Below are positions 39,506 to 49,131 of a stretch of DNA of 64,000 nt, one piece after another (the stretch's first letter is position 1; each line of letters opens with the position of its first letter). The stretch spans positions 868,001 to 932,000 of the forward strand of contig NZ_CP071321.1 of the NCBI RefSeq assembly GCF_017309585.1, in the 5' to 3' direction. Below the pieces are notes generated by a model that ran no database searches, was not told the origin of the DNA, and worked only from the letters and a program-made list of their open reading frames with translations. Source of the DNA: Nitrogeniibacter aestuarii (GTDB taxonomy: Bacteria > Pseudomonadota > Gammaproteobacteria > Burkholderiales > Rhodocyclaceae). The position numbers and the translations under genes are program-made.

Positions 39506-40378
39506 ATGCTGCCACCGACCGCGACCACTGACGAAGCGACCCGCGCCGACCTGGGTGCGGTGGATGCGCGCGCGACGCGCCGCGTCGTCATCCGCGACGG
39601 GCGCGCCATGGTCTGGCGATGCTGGGGTCAGGGGCGTCCGCTGGTGCTGGTCCATGGCGGTCACGGCAGCTGGATGCACTGGGTCCACAACGTCGAGGCG
39701 TTGGCCGGGCATGCGCAGGTGTGGGTGCCGGAACTGCCCGGCTACGGCGATTCGGATGCCCCGGTCGGCAAGGATCTGGCCGCCGTGCTCGATCCGCTGG
39801 CGGAGGGCATGGAGATGCTCTTCGGCGAGGGGCCGGCGGTAGACGTGGTCGGGTTTTCCTTCGGGGGCCTGGTCGCGGCGCATCTGGCGACGCGCTGGAC
39901 CGGCGTGCGGCGGCTGGCGCTGCTGGCGCCGGCCGGCCACGGCGGTGCGCGCCGACCGCGTGGGGAGCTGCGCAGTTGGCGCCATGCCGCGCGCGAAGGC
40001 GACGCGGCGACGCTGGCGGACGTCATGCGGCACAACCTGCGGCTGCAGATGCTGCATGACGAGACCGCGGTGGATGCCCTGGCGCTGCAGATCCACACCG
40101 ACGCGTGCCTGCGCACCCGTTTTCGCAGCAAGGAAATTTCCCGTACCGGGGGCCTGGCGCACGTGCTCGATGCGTGTCCGGCGCCGGTCTTGCTCGCCTG
40201 GGGCGAACACGACGTGACCGTCGAGCCGCACGCGATGGCGGAGCAGCTGGCGAACGGGCGGCCGAACTGCCGCACGGCCATCGTGCCGGACGCGGGCCAT
40301 TGGCTGCAGTACGAGCAGCCCCATCTTGTGAATCGCCTGCTGATCGACTGGCTGGGCGATGCAGCGCTGGAGAATTGA
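39506..40378 (+). CDS. Alpha/beta-fold hydrolase
   Basis: A 290-residue hydrolase from ATG 39506 (GGAGAG upstream); an earlier open stretch overlaps the ligase gene. The HGG oxyanion motif in VLVHGGHGSWMHW, the nucleophile elbow GFSFGG (about residue 115), a late acid in GEHDVTV and catalytic His in DAGHWLQYEQP are present. It could cleave a C-C bond, an ester or a CoA thioester of the pathway compound. Ends 1 bp before the next ATG. Confidence 0.9.
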   Translation: MLPPTATTDEATRADLGAVDARATRRVVIRDGRAMVWRCWGQGRPLVLVHGGHGSWMHWVHNVEALAGHAQVWVPELPGYGDSDAPVGKDLAAVLDPLAEGMEMLFGEGPAVDVVGFSFGGLVAAHLATRWTGVRRLALLAPAGHGGARRPRGELRSWRHAAREGDAATLADVMRHNLRLQMLHDETAVDALALQIHTDACLRTRFRSKEISRTGGLAHVLDACPAPVLLAWGEHDVTVEPHAMAEQLANGRPNCRTAIVPDAGHWLQYEQPHLVNRLLIDWLGDAALEN

Positions 40379-40379
40379 T

Positions 40380-42428
40380 ATGAACACGCGTGTGCGCATG
40401 GAGCGGGACGGCGATGTCGCCGTGCTCGTGATCGATAACCCCCCGATTAACGCCGGTTCGGCCGAGGTCCGCCAAGGGCTGCTCGAGGCCGTCGCCGCCG
40501 TTGGGTCGGATACGCAACTGAAGGCCGCCGTCATCATCGGCGCGGGGTCCACCTTCATCGCCGGGTCTGACCTGAAGGAATTCGGTCAGCCGCTGGCCGA
40601 ACCGCAGTTGCCGACGGTCATCGCCGCCATCGAGGCCTGCCCCAAGCCCGTGGTGGCCGCCCTGCACGGGGCGGCCCTGGGGGGCGGTTACGAGCTGGCG
40701 CTCGGCTGCGATGCGCGCATCGCCGCGCCGGGCACCGTGGTCGGCCTGCCGGAGGTTACGCTGGGCATCATTCCGGGGGCCGGCGGCACGCAGCGCCTGC
40801 CGCGCCTGATCGGCGTGCCCAAGGCCATCGAACTGGTCTGTGCCGGGACACGTGTGAAGGCCGACACGGCCCACGGCCTGGGCATGGTCGATGCCGTTGC
40901 CGACGGCGAGCTGCGCGCTGCCGCGGTGGCCTATGCCCGATCGCTGGTCGATGCCAAGGCACGCCTGCGCGAACGTGCCGTGCCGGTCGCCAGTGACGAC
41001 GAGATCGCGGCGGCCAGCCAGGGCGCGCTGCGCAAGGGCAAGCACCGCCCGGCCGTGAAGGCAGCAATCGACGCCATCGTGGCGGCGGCGCAACTGCCTT
41101 TCGATCAGGCCCTGGCGCGCGAACGCCTGGTCTTTCAGGAGCTGCGCCTGACGCGCGAAGCGCGCGCGCTGAGACACCAGTTCTTTGCCGAGCGCGAGGC
41201 GGCCAAGCTGCCCGACCTGCAGGGCATCGAGGCGCGCCCGGTCGAGCGGATCGCGGTGATCGGTGCCGGCACCATGGGCACCGGCATCGCCATTGCCGCG
41301 CTGGACGCCGGCTACCGGGTGAGCCTGCTGGAGCAGGACGAGGCCGCGCTGGCGCGCGGCAAGGCGCGGGTCGACGATCACTACGAGCGCCGCGCCGCGA
41401 CCGGCAAGATGCGCCCCGACGCGGCCGACGAGTGCTGCGCGCGACTGCAGGCCGGACTCGACTGGACGGTGCTGTCGCAGGCCGACCTGGTCATCGAGGC
41501 GGTGTTCGAGGAGCTGGGCGTCAAACAGTCGGTGTTCCGCCGGATCGACGAATTCGCGCGGCCCGGTGCGGTGCTGGCCACCAACACCTCCTACCTGGAT
41601 CTGGACGCCATCGCCCGCGCCACCGCCCGGCCGCAGGACGTTGTTGGCCTGCACTTCTTCAGCCCGGCCAACGTGATGCGCCTGGTCGAAGTGGTGCGCG
41701 GCGCCGACACCGCACCCGACGCACTGGCCACCGGCCTGGCGGTGGCCAAGCGGATGCGCAAGATGCCGGTGGTGACGGCCAACGCCTTCGGCTTCATCGG
41801 CAACCGCATCTACGCGGCCTATCGCCGCCAGTGCGAATTCATGATCGAGGAGGGCGCCTGGCCGGAGGAAGTGGACGCCGCTCTCGAGGCCTTCGGCTTC
41901 GCCATGGGGCCCTTCGCGGTGGCCGACCTGTCCGGCCTGGACATCGCCTGGCGGATGCGCCAGAGCCAGGCCGCCACGCGCGACCCCGCTGCCCGCTATG
42001 TCCACATCCCCGACCGCCTGTGCGAGGCCGGCCGGCTCGGCCGCAAGACCGGCGCCGGCTACTACCGCTATCCGGCCGAGGGCAAGAGCCGCGAGATCGA
42101 CCCGGCGGTGCACGACATCATCGCCGCCGAGCGCGCCGCCAAGGGCGTTGTGCCGCGCGCACTGGGCACCGAGGAGATCCAGCGGCGCGCCCTGCTGGCG
42201 ATGACCAACGAAGCGGCGCTGTTGCTGGGCGAGGGCGTGGCGCAACATGCTGGTGATGTGGACGTGGCCCTGGTCAATGGCTACGGCTTCCCGCGCTGGG
42301 AAGGCGGCGTGGTGTTCTGGGCGCGTGAGCGCGGGCGCGAAGCGCTCGCGGCGGACCTGGACGAACTGGCCCGTCTGAGTGGTCCCGGCTTTGTGCGCGG
42401 TGATCTGACCCACCTGTTCGAGGAGTGA
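40380..42428 (+). CDS. Enoyl-CoA hydratase / 3-hydroxyacyl-CoA dehydrogenase fusion
   Basis: A 682-residue bifunctional beta-oxidation enzyme from ATG 40380. The N-terminal crotonase domain (about 5-190) has GGGYELALGCD with Glu, and GLPEVTLGIIPGAGGTQRLPR with the second Glu, matching FadB/FadJ-type hydratases. The NAD-binding 3-hydroxyacyl-CoA dehydrogenase domain begins at about 290 (RIAVIGAGTMGTGIA), with GLHFFSPANVMRLVEVV carrying the catalytic His; two C-terminal dehydrogenase domains follow. Converts a 2-enoyl-CoA to a 3-oxoacyl-CoA, feeding the thiolase at 43801. Confidence 0.95.
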   Translation: MNTRVRMERDGDVAVLVIDNPPINAGSAEVRQGLLEAVAAVGSDTQLKAAVIIGAGSTFIAGSDLKEFGQPLAEPQLPTVIAAIEACPKPVVAALHGAALGGGYELALGCDARIAAPGTVVGLPEVTLGIIPGAGGTQRLPRLIGVPKAIELVCAGTRVKADTAHGLGMVDAVADGELRAAAVAYARSLVDAKARLRERAVPVASDDEIAAASQGALRKGKHRPAVKAAIDAIVAAAQLPFDQALARERLVFQELRLTREARALRHQFFAEREAAKLPDLQGIEARPVERIAVIGAGTMGTGIAIAALDAGYRVSLLEQDEAALARGKARVDDHYERRAATGKMRPDAADECCARLQAGLDWTVLSQADLVIEAVFEELGVKQSVFRRIDEFARPGAVLATNTSYLDLDAIARATARPQDVVGLHFFSPANVMRLVEVVRGADTAPDALATGLAVAKRMRKMPVVTANAFGFIGNRIYAAYRRQCEFMIEEGAWPEEVDAALEAFGFAMGPFAVADLSGLDIAWRMRQSQAATRDPAARYVHIPDRLCEAGRLGRKTGAGYYRYPAEGKSREIDPAVHDIIAAERAAKGVVPRALGTEEIQRRALLAMTNEAALLLGEGVAQHAGDVDVALVNGYGFPRWEGGVVFWARERGREALAADLDELARLSGPGFVRGDLTHLFEE

Positions 42429-42435
42429 TCCGGAG

Positions 42436-43764
42436 ATGACTGCCATCGAAGTGTTCGGCGCCTACGCCGACGTGTTTCGCGCGACGCCCTTGAGCGACGA
42501 GGTGATCCACCATGCCAAGCGCGCGGTGGTCGACTGGTATGCCTCGCTGTTCCCGGGCTTGGCCACCGAGCCGGTTCGCCTGCTCGAAACCACGCTGATT
42601 GACGATCTCGACCGCGGCGCCGCCCGGCTCGCGTTCGGGCGCAGCGCGACCACCCGTACGGCGGCACTGATCAACGGCGCGGCGGCGCATGCGGCCGAGG
42701 TGGACGACAGCTTCCGCGACGCCATGTATCACCCGGGCGCTGCGACCATCGCCACTGCCCTGGCGGTGGCCCAGGAGACCGAGGCAAGCGGCCTGGAGTT
42801 TCTGCGCGCGGTCGTGCTCGGTTACGAGATCTCGACCCGCATCGGCGTGGTCATGGGCCGGCCGCACTACACCTACTGGCACAGCACCGGCACCGTGGGG
42901 ACCTTCGGCGCCGCCTCGGCCGCCGCCTACCTGTACGGACTCGACAGCCGCGCCTTCGCCCATGCGCTGGCGACGGCCGCCACCTTCGCCGCCGGCCTGC
43001 AACAGGCCTTCCGCATGGACTCCATGTCCAAGCCGCTGCACCCCGGGCGCGCGGCCGAGGGCGGCGTGCTGTCGGCGCAGCTCGCGGCGCGCGGGGTGAC
43101 CGGTTCGCTCGACGTGCTCGATGGCGAGTCCGGCCTCGGTCAGGCCATGAGCGATGGACCGGACTGGTCCGCGGTCGGCGCGACGCTCGGGCACGATTTT
43201 CATGTCACCCGGCTGACGTTCAAGAACCACATCGGCTGTGGCCACACCTTCGCGGCCATCGACGGCGCCCTGGCGCTGCAGCGTGAGACGGGGCTCCATG
43301 CCGACCGGATCGCGCGCGTGCGTGTCGGCACCTATCGCCCGGCGCTGGACATCGCCTGCTACCAGAACCCGACGACGGTCAACGAGGCACGCTTCAGCCT
43401 CAAGTACGTGGTGGCCACGGCGCTGGTGCACGGCAGCGTGCGCCTGGCCGCCTACATGCCGGCCCGCCTCGACGACCCCGCCACCCGCGCGCTAATGGCG
43501 CGCATCGAGGTGGCGGTCGATCCCGAACTGGATGCCGCCTTTCCGGGCAAGCGCGCCGCGCGCATCGAATTCGAGACCGATACCGGCGAGCGTTTCAGCT
43601 ACCTGCAACCCAACCGCAAGGGCGATCCGGAGGCGCCGCTGAGCGATGCCGAACTCGACGACAAGATGCTGGAACTGGCGATGCCGGTGATCGGCGACGG
43701 CGCGGCGCGGGCCTTGCTCGAACGCTTGCGCGTGCTCGACACCCTGGCGGCGCTGGACTGGTGA
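42436..43764 (+). CDS. MmgE/PrpD family protein
   Basis: A 442-residue member of the family of 2-methylcitrate dehydratase, cis-aconitate decarboxylase and iminodisuccinate epimerase. Conserved blocks INGAAAHAAEVDD, HPGAATIATALAVA and KNHIGCGHTFAAIDGA are present. Substrate cannot be inferred, but the presence in a CoA-pathway operon suggests a hydroxy- or tricarboxylic acid dehydration, isomerisation or decarboxylation. Starts 7 bp after the fusion gene. Confidence 0.9.
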   Translation: MTAIEVFGAYADVFRATPLSDEVIHHAKRAVVDWYASLFPGLATEPVRLLETTLIDDLDRGAARLAFGRSATTRTAALINGAAAHAAEVDDSFRDAMYHPGAATIATALAVAQETEASGLEFLRAVVLGYEISTRIGVVMGRPHYTYWHSTGTVGTFGAASAAAYLYGLDSRAFAHALATAATFAAGLQQAFRMDSMSKPLHPGRAAEGGVLSAQLAARGVTGSLDVLDGESGLGQAMSDGPDWSAVGATLGHDFHVTRLTFKNHIGCGHTFAAIDGALALQRETGLHADRIARVRVGTYRPALDIACYQNPTTVNEARFSLKYVVATALVHGSVRLAAYMPARLDDPATRALMARIEVAVDPELDAAFPGKRAARIEFETDTGERFSYLQPNRKGDPEAPLSDAELDDKMLELAMPVIGDGAARALLERLRVLDTLAALDW

Positions 43765-43800
43765 GTCGGCGCCACCGATCGATCAATTGAGGACAACACG

Positions 43801-45006
43801 ATGACAATCGATGCATTCATCTGCGATGCGATCCGCACGCCCTTCGGCCGCTACGGGGGCGCACTGTCCGCCGTGCGGGCCGACGACCTGGGCGCGGTGC
43901 CGCTGCAGGCCTTGATGGCGCGCAACCCGGAGGTGGACTGGGAGGCGCTGACCGACGTGATCTACGGTTGCGCTAACCAGGCCGGCGAGGACAACCGCAA
44001 CGTGGCGCGCATGAGCGCGCTGCTCGCGGGCCTGCCGGTCACGGTGCCCGGTTCGACGGTCAACCGCCTGTGCGGCTCGGGGCTGGACGCACTGGGCACG
44101 GCGGCGCGCGCCATCAAGAGCGGCGAGGCGGCTCTGATGATCGCCGGCGGCGTGGAGAGCATGAGCCGTGCGCCCTTCGTGCTGCCCAAGGCGACATCTG
44201 CCTTCACCCGCGCCAACTCGATCGAGGACACCACCATCGGCTGGCGCTTCATCAATCCGCTGATGAAGGCGCGCTACGGCGTCGATTCCATGCCCGAGAC
44301 GGCCGAGAACGTGGCCACCGAATTCGGCATCGACCGCGCCGCGCAGGATCGCATGGCCCTGGCCTCGCAGCACAAGGCGCTGGCGGCGCAGCGAAGCGGC
44401 GTCTTCAATGCCGAGATCACACCGGTGAGCGTACCGCAGCGCAAGGGCGATCCGGTGGTGGTGGATGCCGACGAGCATCCGCGCGACACCAGTCTGGAGG
44501 CCCTGGCCGGTCTTAAGGGCGTGGTGCGCCCCGACGGCACGGTGACCGCCGGCAACGCCTCCGGCGTCAATGACGGGGCCTGCGCCTTGCTGCTGGCCGA
44601 CGCCGGCAGCGCGTCGCGCCACGGTTTGAATCCCCGTGCCCGCGTTGTGGCGATGGCCACCGCCGGGGTGCCGCCGCGCATCATGGGCATGGGGCCGGCG
44701 CCGGCCACGCGCAAGGTGCTGGCACTGGCGGGTCTGACGCTCGAGCAGATGGATGTGATCGAGCTGAACGAGGCATTCGCCGCGCAGGGGCTGGCGGTGC
44801 TGCGCGACCTGGGGCTGGCGGATGACGATCCGCGCGTCAATCCGAACGGCGGCGCCATCGCCCTGGGGCATCCCTTGGGGGCTTCAGGCGCACGGCTGGC
44901 GACCACGGCAGTAAACCAGTTGCATCGAATCAAGGGGCGCTACGCGCTATGCACCATGTGCATCGGTGTGGGGCAGGGGGTGGCGGTCGTGCTGGAACGC
45001 GTCTGA
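43801..45006 (+). CDS. Thiolase, 3-oxoadipyl-CoA/acetyl-CoA acyltransferase type
   Basis: A 401-residue thiolase with the acyl-accepting Cys in STVNRLCGSGLDALG (about residue 90), NEAFAAQGLAVLRDLG, GGAIALGHPLGASGAR and the C-terminal catalytic Cys in CTMCIGVGQGVA. The N-terminus DAIRTPFGRYGGALSAVRADDLGA and GCANQAGEDNRNVARMS are very like PcaF/PaaJ 3-oxoadipyl-CoA thiolases. Likely last step, giving acetyl-CoA plus a shortened acyl-CoA, possibly succinyl-CoA. Confidence 0.92.
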   Translation: MTIDAFICDAIRTPFGRYGGALSAVRADDLGAVPLQALMARNPEVDWEALTDVIYGCANQAGEDNRNVARMSALLAGLPVTVPGSTVNRLCGSGLDALGTAARAIKSGEAALMIAGGVESMSRAPFVLPKATSAFTRANSIEDTTIGWRFINPLMKARYGVDSMPETAENVATEFGIDRAAQDRMALASQHKALAAQRSGVFNAEITPVSVPQRKGDPVVVDADEHPRDTSLEALAGLKGVVRPDGTVTAGNASGVNDGACALLLADAGSASRHGLNPRARVVAMATAGVPPRIMGMGPAPATRKVLALAGLTLEQMDVIELNEAFAAQGLAVLRDLGLADDDPRVNPNGGAIALGHPLGASGARLATTAVNQLHRIKGRYALCTMCIGVGQGVAVVLERV

Positions 45007-45114
45007 GGGCGCGGGACGGATACGGCTGCGTCACAAGAACATAACGATCGAAAACGTCGCCCCGCCCGGTTCGGGATGCCGGTCGACGAAAAATGACAAG
45101 GAAGGAGACACAAG

Positions 45115-45579
45115 ATGAACGGATTGATCAAGGGGCCCAAGGACTTCTGGACCGGGCTGCTCTATTTGACGATCGGGGGCCTGGCCGTCGTGATGGCCCG
45201 TGACTACGGCATGGGCGAAACCGCCCGCATGGGGCCGGGCTACTTTCCCACCGTGCTGGGCGGGTTGCTTGTGGTGTTCGGTCTGCTGTCGCTGGGGCGC
45301 TCTTTGATGCGTCGCGGCGAGGCCATCGGCACGATTGCCTGGAAGCCCATTGCGTTGATCGTTGGCGCCACGGTGGCTTTCGCCTACTTGCTCAAGCCCG
45401 CCGGCCTGGTTGTTGCGCTGCTGGCGCTCATCCTGATCAGTGCGTCGGCCAGTAGCAAGTTCCGCTTCGAATGGAAGGCGACCCTCGCCATGTTCGCGCT
45501 CATCGCGTTCTGTGCCGCGGTCTTCGTCGAGGGGCTCGGTATTCCGCTGCCCTTGTTCGGTACCTGGTTCGGTGCTTGA
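45115..45579 (+). CDS. Tripartite tricarboxylate transporter small subunit TctB
   Basis: A 154-residue protein with about four membrane helices (about 14-30, 45-62, 78-115, 122-145) and the family motif MGPGYFPTVLGGLL near residue 40. TctB is the small membrane partner of TctA in sodium-dependent, Bug-receptor-fed uptake of carboxylates. It is followed 12 bp later by tctA. AAGGAGA ribosome site. Confidence 0.92.
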   Translation: MNGLIKGPKDFWTGLLYLTIGGLAVVMARDYGMGETARMGPGYFPTVLGGLLVVFGLLSLGRSLMRRGEAIGTIAWKPIALIVGATVAFAYLLKPAGLVVALLALILISASASSKFRFEWKATLAMFALIAFCAAVFVEGLGIPLPLFGTWFGA

Positions 45580-45591
45580 GGAGAAACGGAA

Positions 45592-47103
45592 ATGGAAATG
45601 GATATTTTCTCGAATCTCGGGCTCGGGCTCGAGATGGCTGCCAGCTTCTCGAATCTGCTCTACTGCCTGATCGGCGTTTTCTTCGGCACCGCCATTGGCG
45701 TGCTGCCCGGGCTCGGCCCGGTGGCCACCATCGCGATGCTGCTGCCCCTCACCTTTGGTCTGCCACCGGTTTCGGCGCTGATCATGCTCGCGGGGATCTA
45801 CTACGGCGCGCAGTATGGCGGGTCGACAACCGCGATCCTGGTGAACCTGCCCGGCGAGTCTTCATCGGTGGTGACCGCCATCGACGGCTATCAGCTGGCA
45901 CGCCAGGGGCATGCGGGCAAGGCCCTGGCGGTGGCAGCGATCGGCTCTTTCGTGGCCGGTACCATCTGCACCTTCGTGATCGCCCTGGCGGCGCCACCGC
46001 TCACCGAAGTCGCGCTGAAGTTCGGTCCGGCGGAGTACTTCTCGCTGATGACGCTTGGCCTGGTCGCATCGATCGTGCTGGCCAGCGGTTCACTGCTCCA
46101 CGCCTTGGGGATGATTCTCCTGGGCTTGTTGCTCGGCATGGTGGGTACCGATGTCAACTCGGGTCTGGCGCGCTATTCCTTCGATTCGCCCCACCTCACC
46201 GACGGCATCAACTTCGTGGTGGTGGCCATGGGTGTGTTCGGGCTCGGCGAGATCATTGCCAACCTGCAGCATGAAACGACCCGAAGCGTGACGGCGAGCA
46301 AGATCTCCGGCCTGCTGCCCAGCCGCGAGGATTTCAAGCGAATGATTGGTCCGGTGCTGCGGGGGACCGGCATGGGGACGGTGCTCGGCATTTTGCCGGG
46401 TGGCGGCGCGATGCTCTCGTCGTTCGCCTCCTACGCCCTTGAAAAGAAGATTTCACCGAACTCCGAGAACTTCGGCAAAGGTGCCATCGAAGGCGTGGCG
46501 GCACCGGAGTCGGCCAACAATGCCGGCGCACAGGCCTCGTTCATCCCGATGCTGACGCTGGGCATTCCGTCCAATCCGGTCATGGCGCTGATGATCGGCG
46601 CCATGATGATCCAGGGCATCCAGCCCGGGCCATCGGTGATGACCGAACAGCCCGAACTCTTCTGGGGCCTGATCGTGTCCATGTGGATCGGCAACGGCAT
46701 GCTGCTGGTGCTCAACCTGCCGCTGATCAGCCTGTGGGTCAAGATGATTTCGGTGCCCTATCACTTGCTGTTCCCGGCCATTCTGGTGTTCTGCGCGATC
46801 GGTGTGTTCAGCCTGTCCAACAGCGCCTTCGATGTCTATCTGATGGCGGTGTTCGGCCTGGTCGGCTACCTGTTCCACAAGCTCGACTGCGAGCCCGCAC
46901 CCTTGATGCTCGGGTTCATCCTCGGTCCGATGATGGAGGAATACCTGCGCAGGGCCCTGTTGTTGTCGCGGGGCGACGCGATGGTGTTCATCGAGCGTCC
47001 GATCAGCGGAACGATGCTTGTGATCGCCGTGATCGCGCTGATCGTGGTGATCTCGCCCGCCATTCGCAAGAAACGTGAGGAGGCTTTCTGTGAGGATGAG
47101 TGA
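45592..47103 (+). CDS. Tripartite tricarboxylate transporter large permease TctA
   Basis: A 503-residue permease with about 11-12 membrane helices. The duplicated TctA motif is visible as GVLPGLGPVATIAMLLP near residue 40 and GILPGGGAMLSSFASYA near 265. YYGAQYGGSTTAIL and PESANNAGAQASFIPMLTLGIP are also family blocks. It forms the transport channel with TctB and takes substrate from one of the two Bug receptors. A second in-frame ATG at 45598 is an equal start candidate. Confidence 0.96.
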   Translation: MEMDIFSNLGLGLEMAASFSNLLYCLIGVFFGTAIGVLPGLGPVATIAMLLPLTFGLPPVSALIMLAGIYYGAQYGGSTTAILVNLPGESSSVVTAIDGYQLARQGHAGKALAVAAIGSFVAGTICTFVIALAAPPLTEVALKFGPAEYFSLMTLGLVASIVLASGSLLHALGMILLGLLLGMVGTDVNSGLARYSFDSPHLTDGINFVVVAMGVFGLGEIIANLQHETTRSVTASKISGLLPSREDFKRMIGPVLRGTGMGTVLGILPGGGAMLSSFASYALEKKISPNSENFGKGAIEGVAAPESANNAGAQASFIPMLTLGIPSNPVMALMIGAMMIQGIQPGPSVMTEQPELFWGLIVSMWIGNGMLLVLNLPLISLWVKMISVPYHLLFPAILVFCAIGVFSLSNSAFDVYLMAVFGLVGYLFHKLDCEPAPLMLGFILGPMMEEYLRRALLLSRGDAMVFIERPISGTMLVIAVIALIVVISPAIRKKREEAFCEDE

Positions 47104-47147
47104 AACCGCCCGGAGAGCCCGGAGGATGAGCATGAAAGGAGAGGGAG

Positions 47148-47885
47148 ATGCCTGAGTTTTTGATGGAGTCGTCGTTCTGGATATCGGTGCTGCAGATCAT
47201 TGCCATCGACATTCTGCTGGGGGGTGACAACGCGGTGGTGATTGCCCTGGCGTGCCGGAAGCTGCCGCCGAAGCAGCGCAGTCAGGGCATCGTGTGGGGC
47301 GTGGCGGGGGCGATCCTGTTGCGGGTGGTGCTGATCTTCTTCGCCCTGCAACTGCTGGCCCTTCCGTTCCTGAAGGTGGTCGGTGCGCTGCTGCTGCTGT
47401 GGATCGGCGTCAAGTTGCTGCAGCCCGAAGACGACGATGAGCATGCGAACGTCCAGGGCAGCACCAGCCTGTTCGGAGCGATCAAGACCATCATCGTGGC
47501 CGACGCGGTGATGAGTCTGGACAACGTGATCGCGGTGGCCGGTGCCGCCAAGGGGGACCTGAACCTGGTGGTCTTCGGCATCGTGGTGAGCATTCCGATC
47601 ATCGTCTGGGGGAGCAAGCTGGTCCTGCGCCTGATGGATCGCTTCCCCGCCGTCATCACTGGCGGGGCTGCCCTGCTGGGCTGGATCGCGGGCAACATGC
47701 TGGTCACCGATGTGGTGGTCCAGCCGCTCCTGGAGGGGGCGCCAAGCTGGTTGCACTATGTCACGGCCGCGGTGGGCGCGCTCTTCGTCGTCCTGGTCGG
47801 TCGGGCACTGGCCGCCAAGGGGGCCGCCGGAAAAGGGCCGCTGGTGGATCTAGCCGCCAGCGAAAATTCCGCCTCAAACCGCTGA
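47148..47885 (+). CDS. TerC-family integral membrane protein
   Basis: A 245-residue protein with seven predicted helices and the two family signatures with metal-coordinating acids, DILLGGDNAVVIALA (about 20-35) and ADAVMSLDNVIAVAGAA (about 117-133). TerC/YkoY/Alx relatives export Mn2+ or metallate exported proteins. It starts 45 bp after tctA with GGAGA upstream; no link to organic-acid catabolism is obvious beyond position. Confidence 0.9.
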   Translation: MPEFLMESSFWISVLQIIAIDILLGGDNAVVIALACRKLPPKQRSQGIVWGVAGAILLRVVLIFFALQLLALPFLKVVGALLLLWIGVKLLQPEDDDEHANVQGSTSLFGAIKTIIVADAVMSLDNVIAVAGAAKGDLNLVVFGIVVSIPIIVWGSKLVLRLMDRFPAVITGGAALLGWIAGNMLVTDVVVQPLLEGAPSWLHYVTAAVGALFVVLVGRALAAKGAAGKGPLVDLAASENSASNR

Positions 47886-47897
47886 AGGAGCACACTC

Positions 47898-48323
47898 ATG
47901 CTGAAGATTCTGTTGCCGGTCGATGGATCGGCCTACGGCGAGAAAGCCGTTGCCCATGTGCTCAAGTTGCGTGAGCAGTCCGCCGGCCTCGAGGTGCATC
48001 TGCTCAACGTCCAGATTCCGATCGAGTCTGGCCATGCGCGCATGTTCGTCGCGCACGACGAGCTTCAAGACTACTACCGTGACGAGGGGCTCGAGGCGCT
48101 CAAGGGCGCGCGGGCATTGCTCGATGCGGCCGACTTTCCCTATGTGTTCCACATCGCGGTCGGCCATGTCGCCGACACCATTCTGCGCTACGCGCAGGAG
48201 AAAGGCTTCGACAAGATCGTCATGGGCACGCATGGCCGGAGCGGCTTGATGCAGGTCCTGCTCGGTTCGATCTCGGAGGAGGTCCTCCGGCGCGCCGACA
48301 TACCCGTGACGCTGGTGAAGTAG
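47898..48323 (+). CDS. Universal stress protein (UspA family)
   Basis: A 141-residue single Usp domain. The N-terminal ILLPVDGSAYGEKAV and the ATP-binding motif GTHGRSGLMQVLLGS (G-2x-G-9x-G-S/T type) with VTLVK at the C-terminus are typical of nucleotide-binding Usp proteins. It lies 12 bp after terC and is probably co-transcribed. Confidence 0.93.
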   Translation: MLKILLPVDGSAYGEKAVAHVLKLREQSAGLEVHLLNVQIPIESGHARMFVAHDELQDYYRDEGLEALKGARALLDAADFPYVFHIAVGHVADTILRYAQEKGFDKIVMGTHGRSGLMQVLLGSISEEVLRRADIPVTLVK

Positions 48324-48623
48324 GGGAGGCGCCCGTGCGTGCCGACCCACATGGCGACCATGGGCCGCAAAGCGACCGGACAGACATGTGCCCGCGCGGG
48401 GTGTGCCCGTCGAAACGGTGTGCGTCAGTCGCCACCGGCGATCTGCGCACCTCTGGCGGAGATGCTGCCCGGTTGCGCGGTGCATGTTCAGTTTACCGGG
48501 GGCCATGGGGCGGTTTGGCGCTTGTAATGACCCGGTGAGTAGCAGTTATGGCGAATGGCGGAGCGCGTGCCTGCAGGGCGTGCGAATCGCCATGAGCGTC
48601 TGATGGATTGAATGGGAGGTCCT
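48324..48623. other. Gene-free stretch between two usp genes
   Basis: 300 bp. Short open frames on both strands have no homologous look or ribosome sites. The GGGAGG ribosome site of the second usp gene is at its right end. Nothing else was recognised. Confidence 0.5.
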
Positions 48624-49067
48624 ATGTACAAGCATTTGTTGGTCCCGATCGACGGCTCGGCGCTTTCCCGCCGTGCGATGGATGGCAGCATCGAGCTGGC
48701 CAGGCAACTGGGTGCCCGGATCACCGGGCTGGTGGTCGAGCCCGATCTTCCGCTGGCGGTGACGAGCCGTGACGCGGAGACCTTTTCGGAGCGTATCGAG
48801 GCACACCAGAAAGGCAACGAGGCGCATGCACAGTCGCTGCTCGGGCAGTTCGAAGCCCGGGCCACGGCCGCCGGCGTCGAGTATTCCGGTGTCGCGGTGA
48901 CGGCCTACATGGTCGACAGCACGATCGCCGAAGAAGCCAAACGGCTCGGTTGCGACATGATCGTGATCGTGACCCACGGGCGCGGCGCCCTGGGCGAGTT
49001 CGTGTTCGGCTCCCACGCCAAGGGGCTCATCTCCAAGACCCGCTTGCCGGTGCTGGTGCTGCATTGA
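48624..49067 (+). CDS. Universal stress protein (UspA family), second copy
   Basis: A 147-residue Usp domain starting MYKHLLVPIDGSALSRRAMDG with GGGAGGT upstream. The ATP-binding region reads VTHGRGALGEFVFGSHAKGLISKTRLPVLVLH. It differs clearly from the neighbour at 47898, so it is not a recent duplicate. Confidence 0.92.
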   Translation: MYKHLLVPIDGSALSRRAMDGSIELARQLGARITGLVVEPDLPLAVTSRDAETFSERIEAHQKGNEAHAQSLLGQFEARATAAGVEYSGVAVTAYMVDSTIAEEAKRLGCDMIVIVTHGRGALGEFVFGSHAKGLISKTRLPVLVLH

Positions 49068-49131
49068 AGACGGCGTCCGGAAGATGACGGACGAGGCGCC
49101 CCGGCGGGGCGGTACACAGGAGGCTCAACCC

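Noticed and set aside
37234..39609. 791-codon minus-strand open frame opposite the acyl-CoA ligase
   Set aside because: Long only because of the very high GC third-position bias; the plus-strand ligase has full domain content.
40023..42446. 807-codon minus-strand open frame opposite the hydratase/dehydrogenase fusion
   Set aside because: Antisense shadow with repetitive Gly/Arg/His/Gln composition and no recognisable motif.
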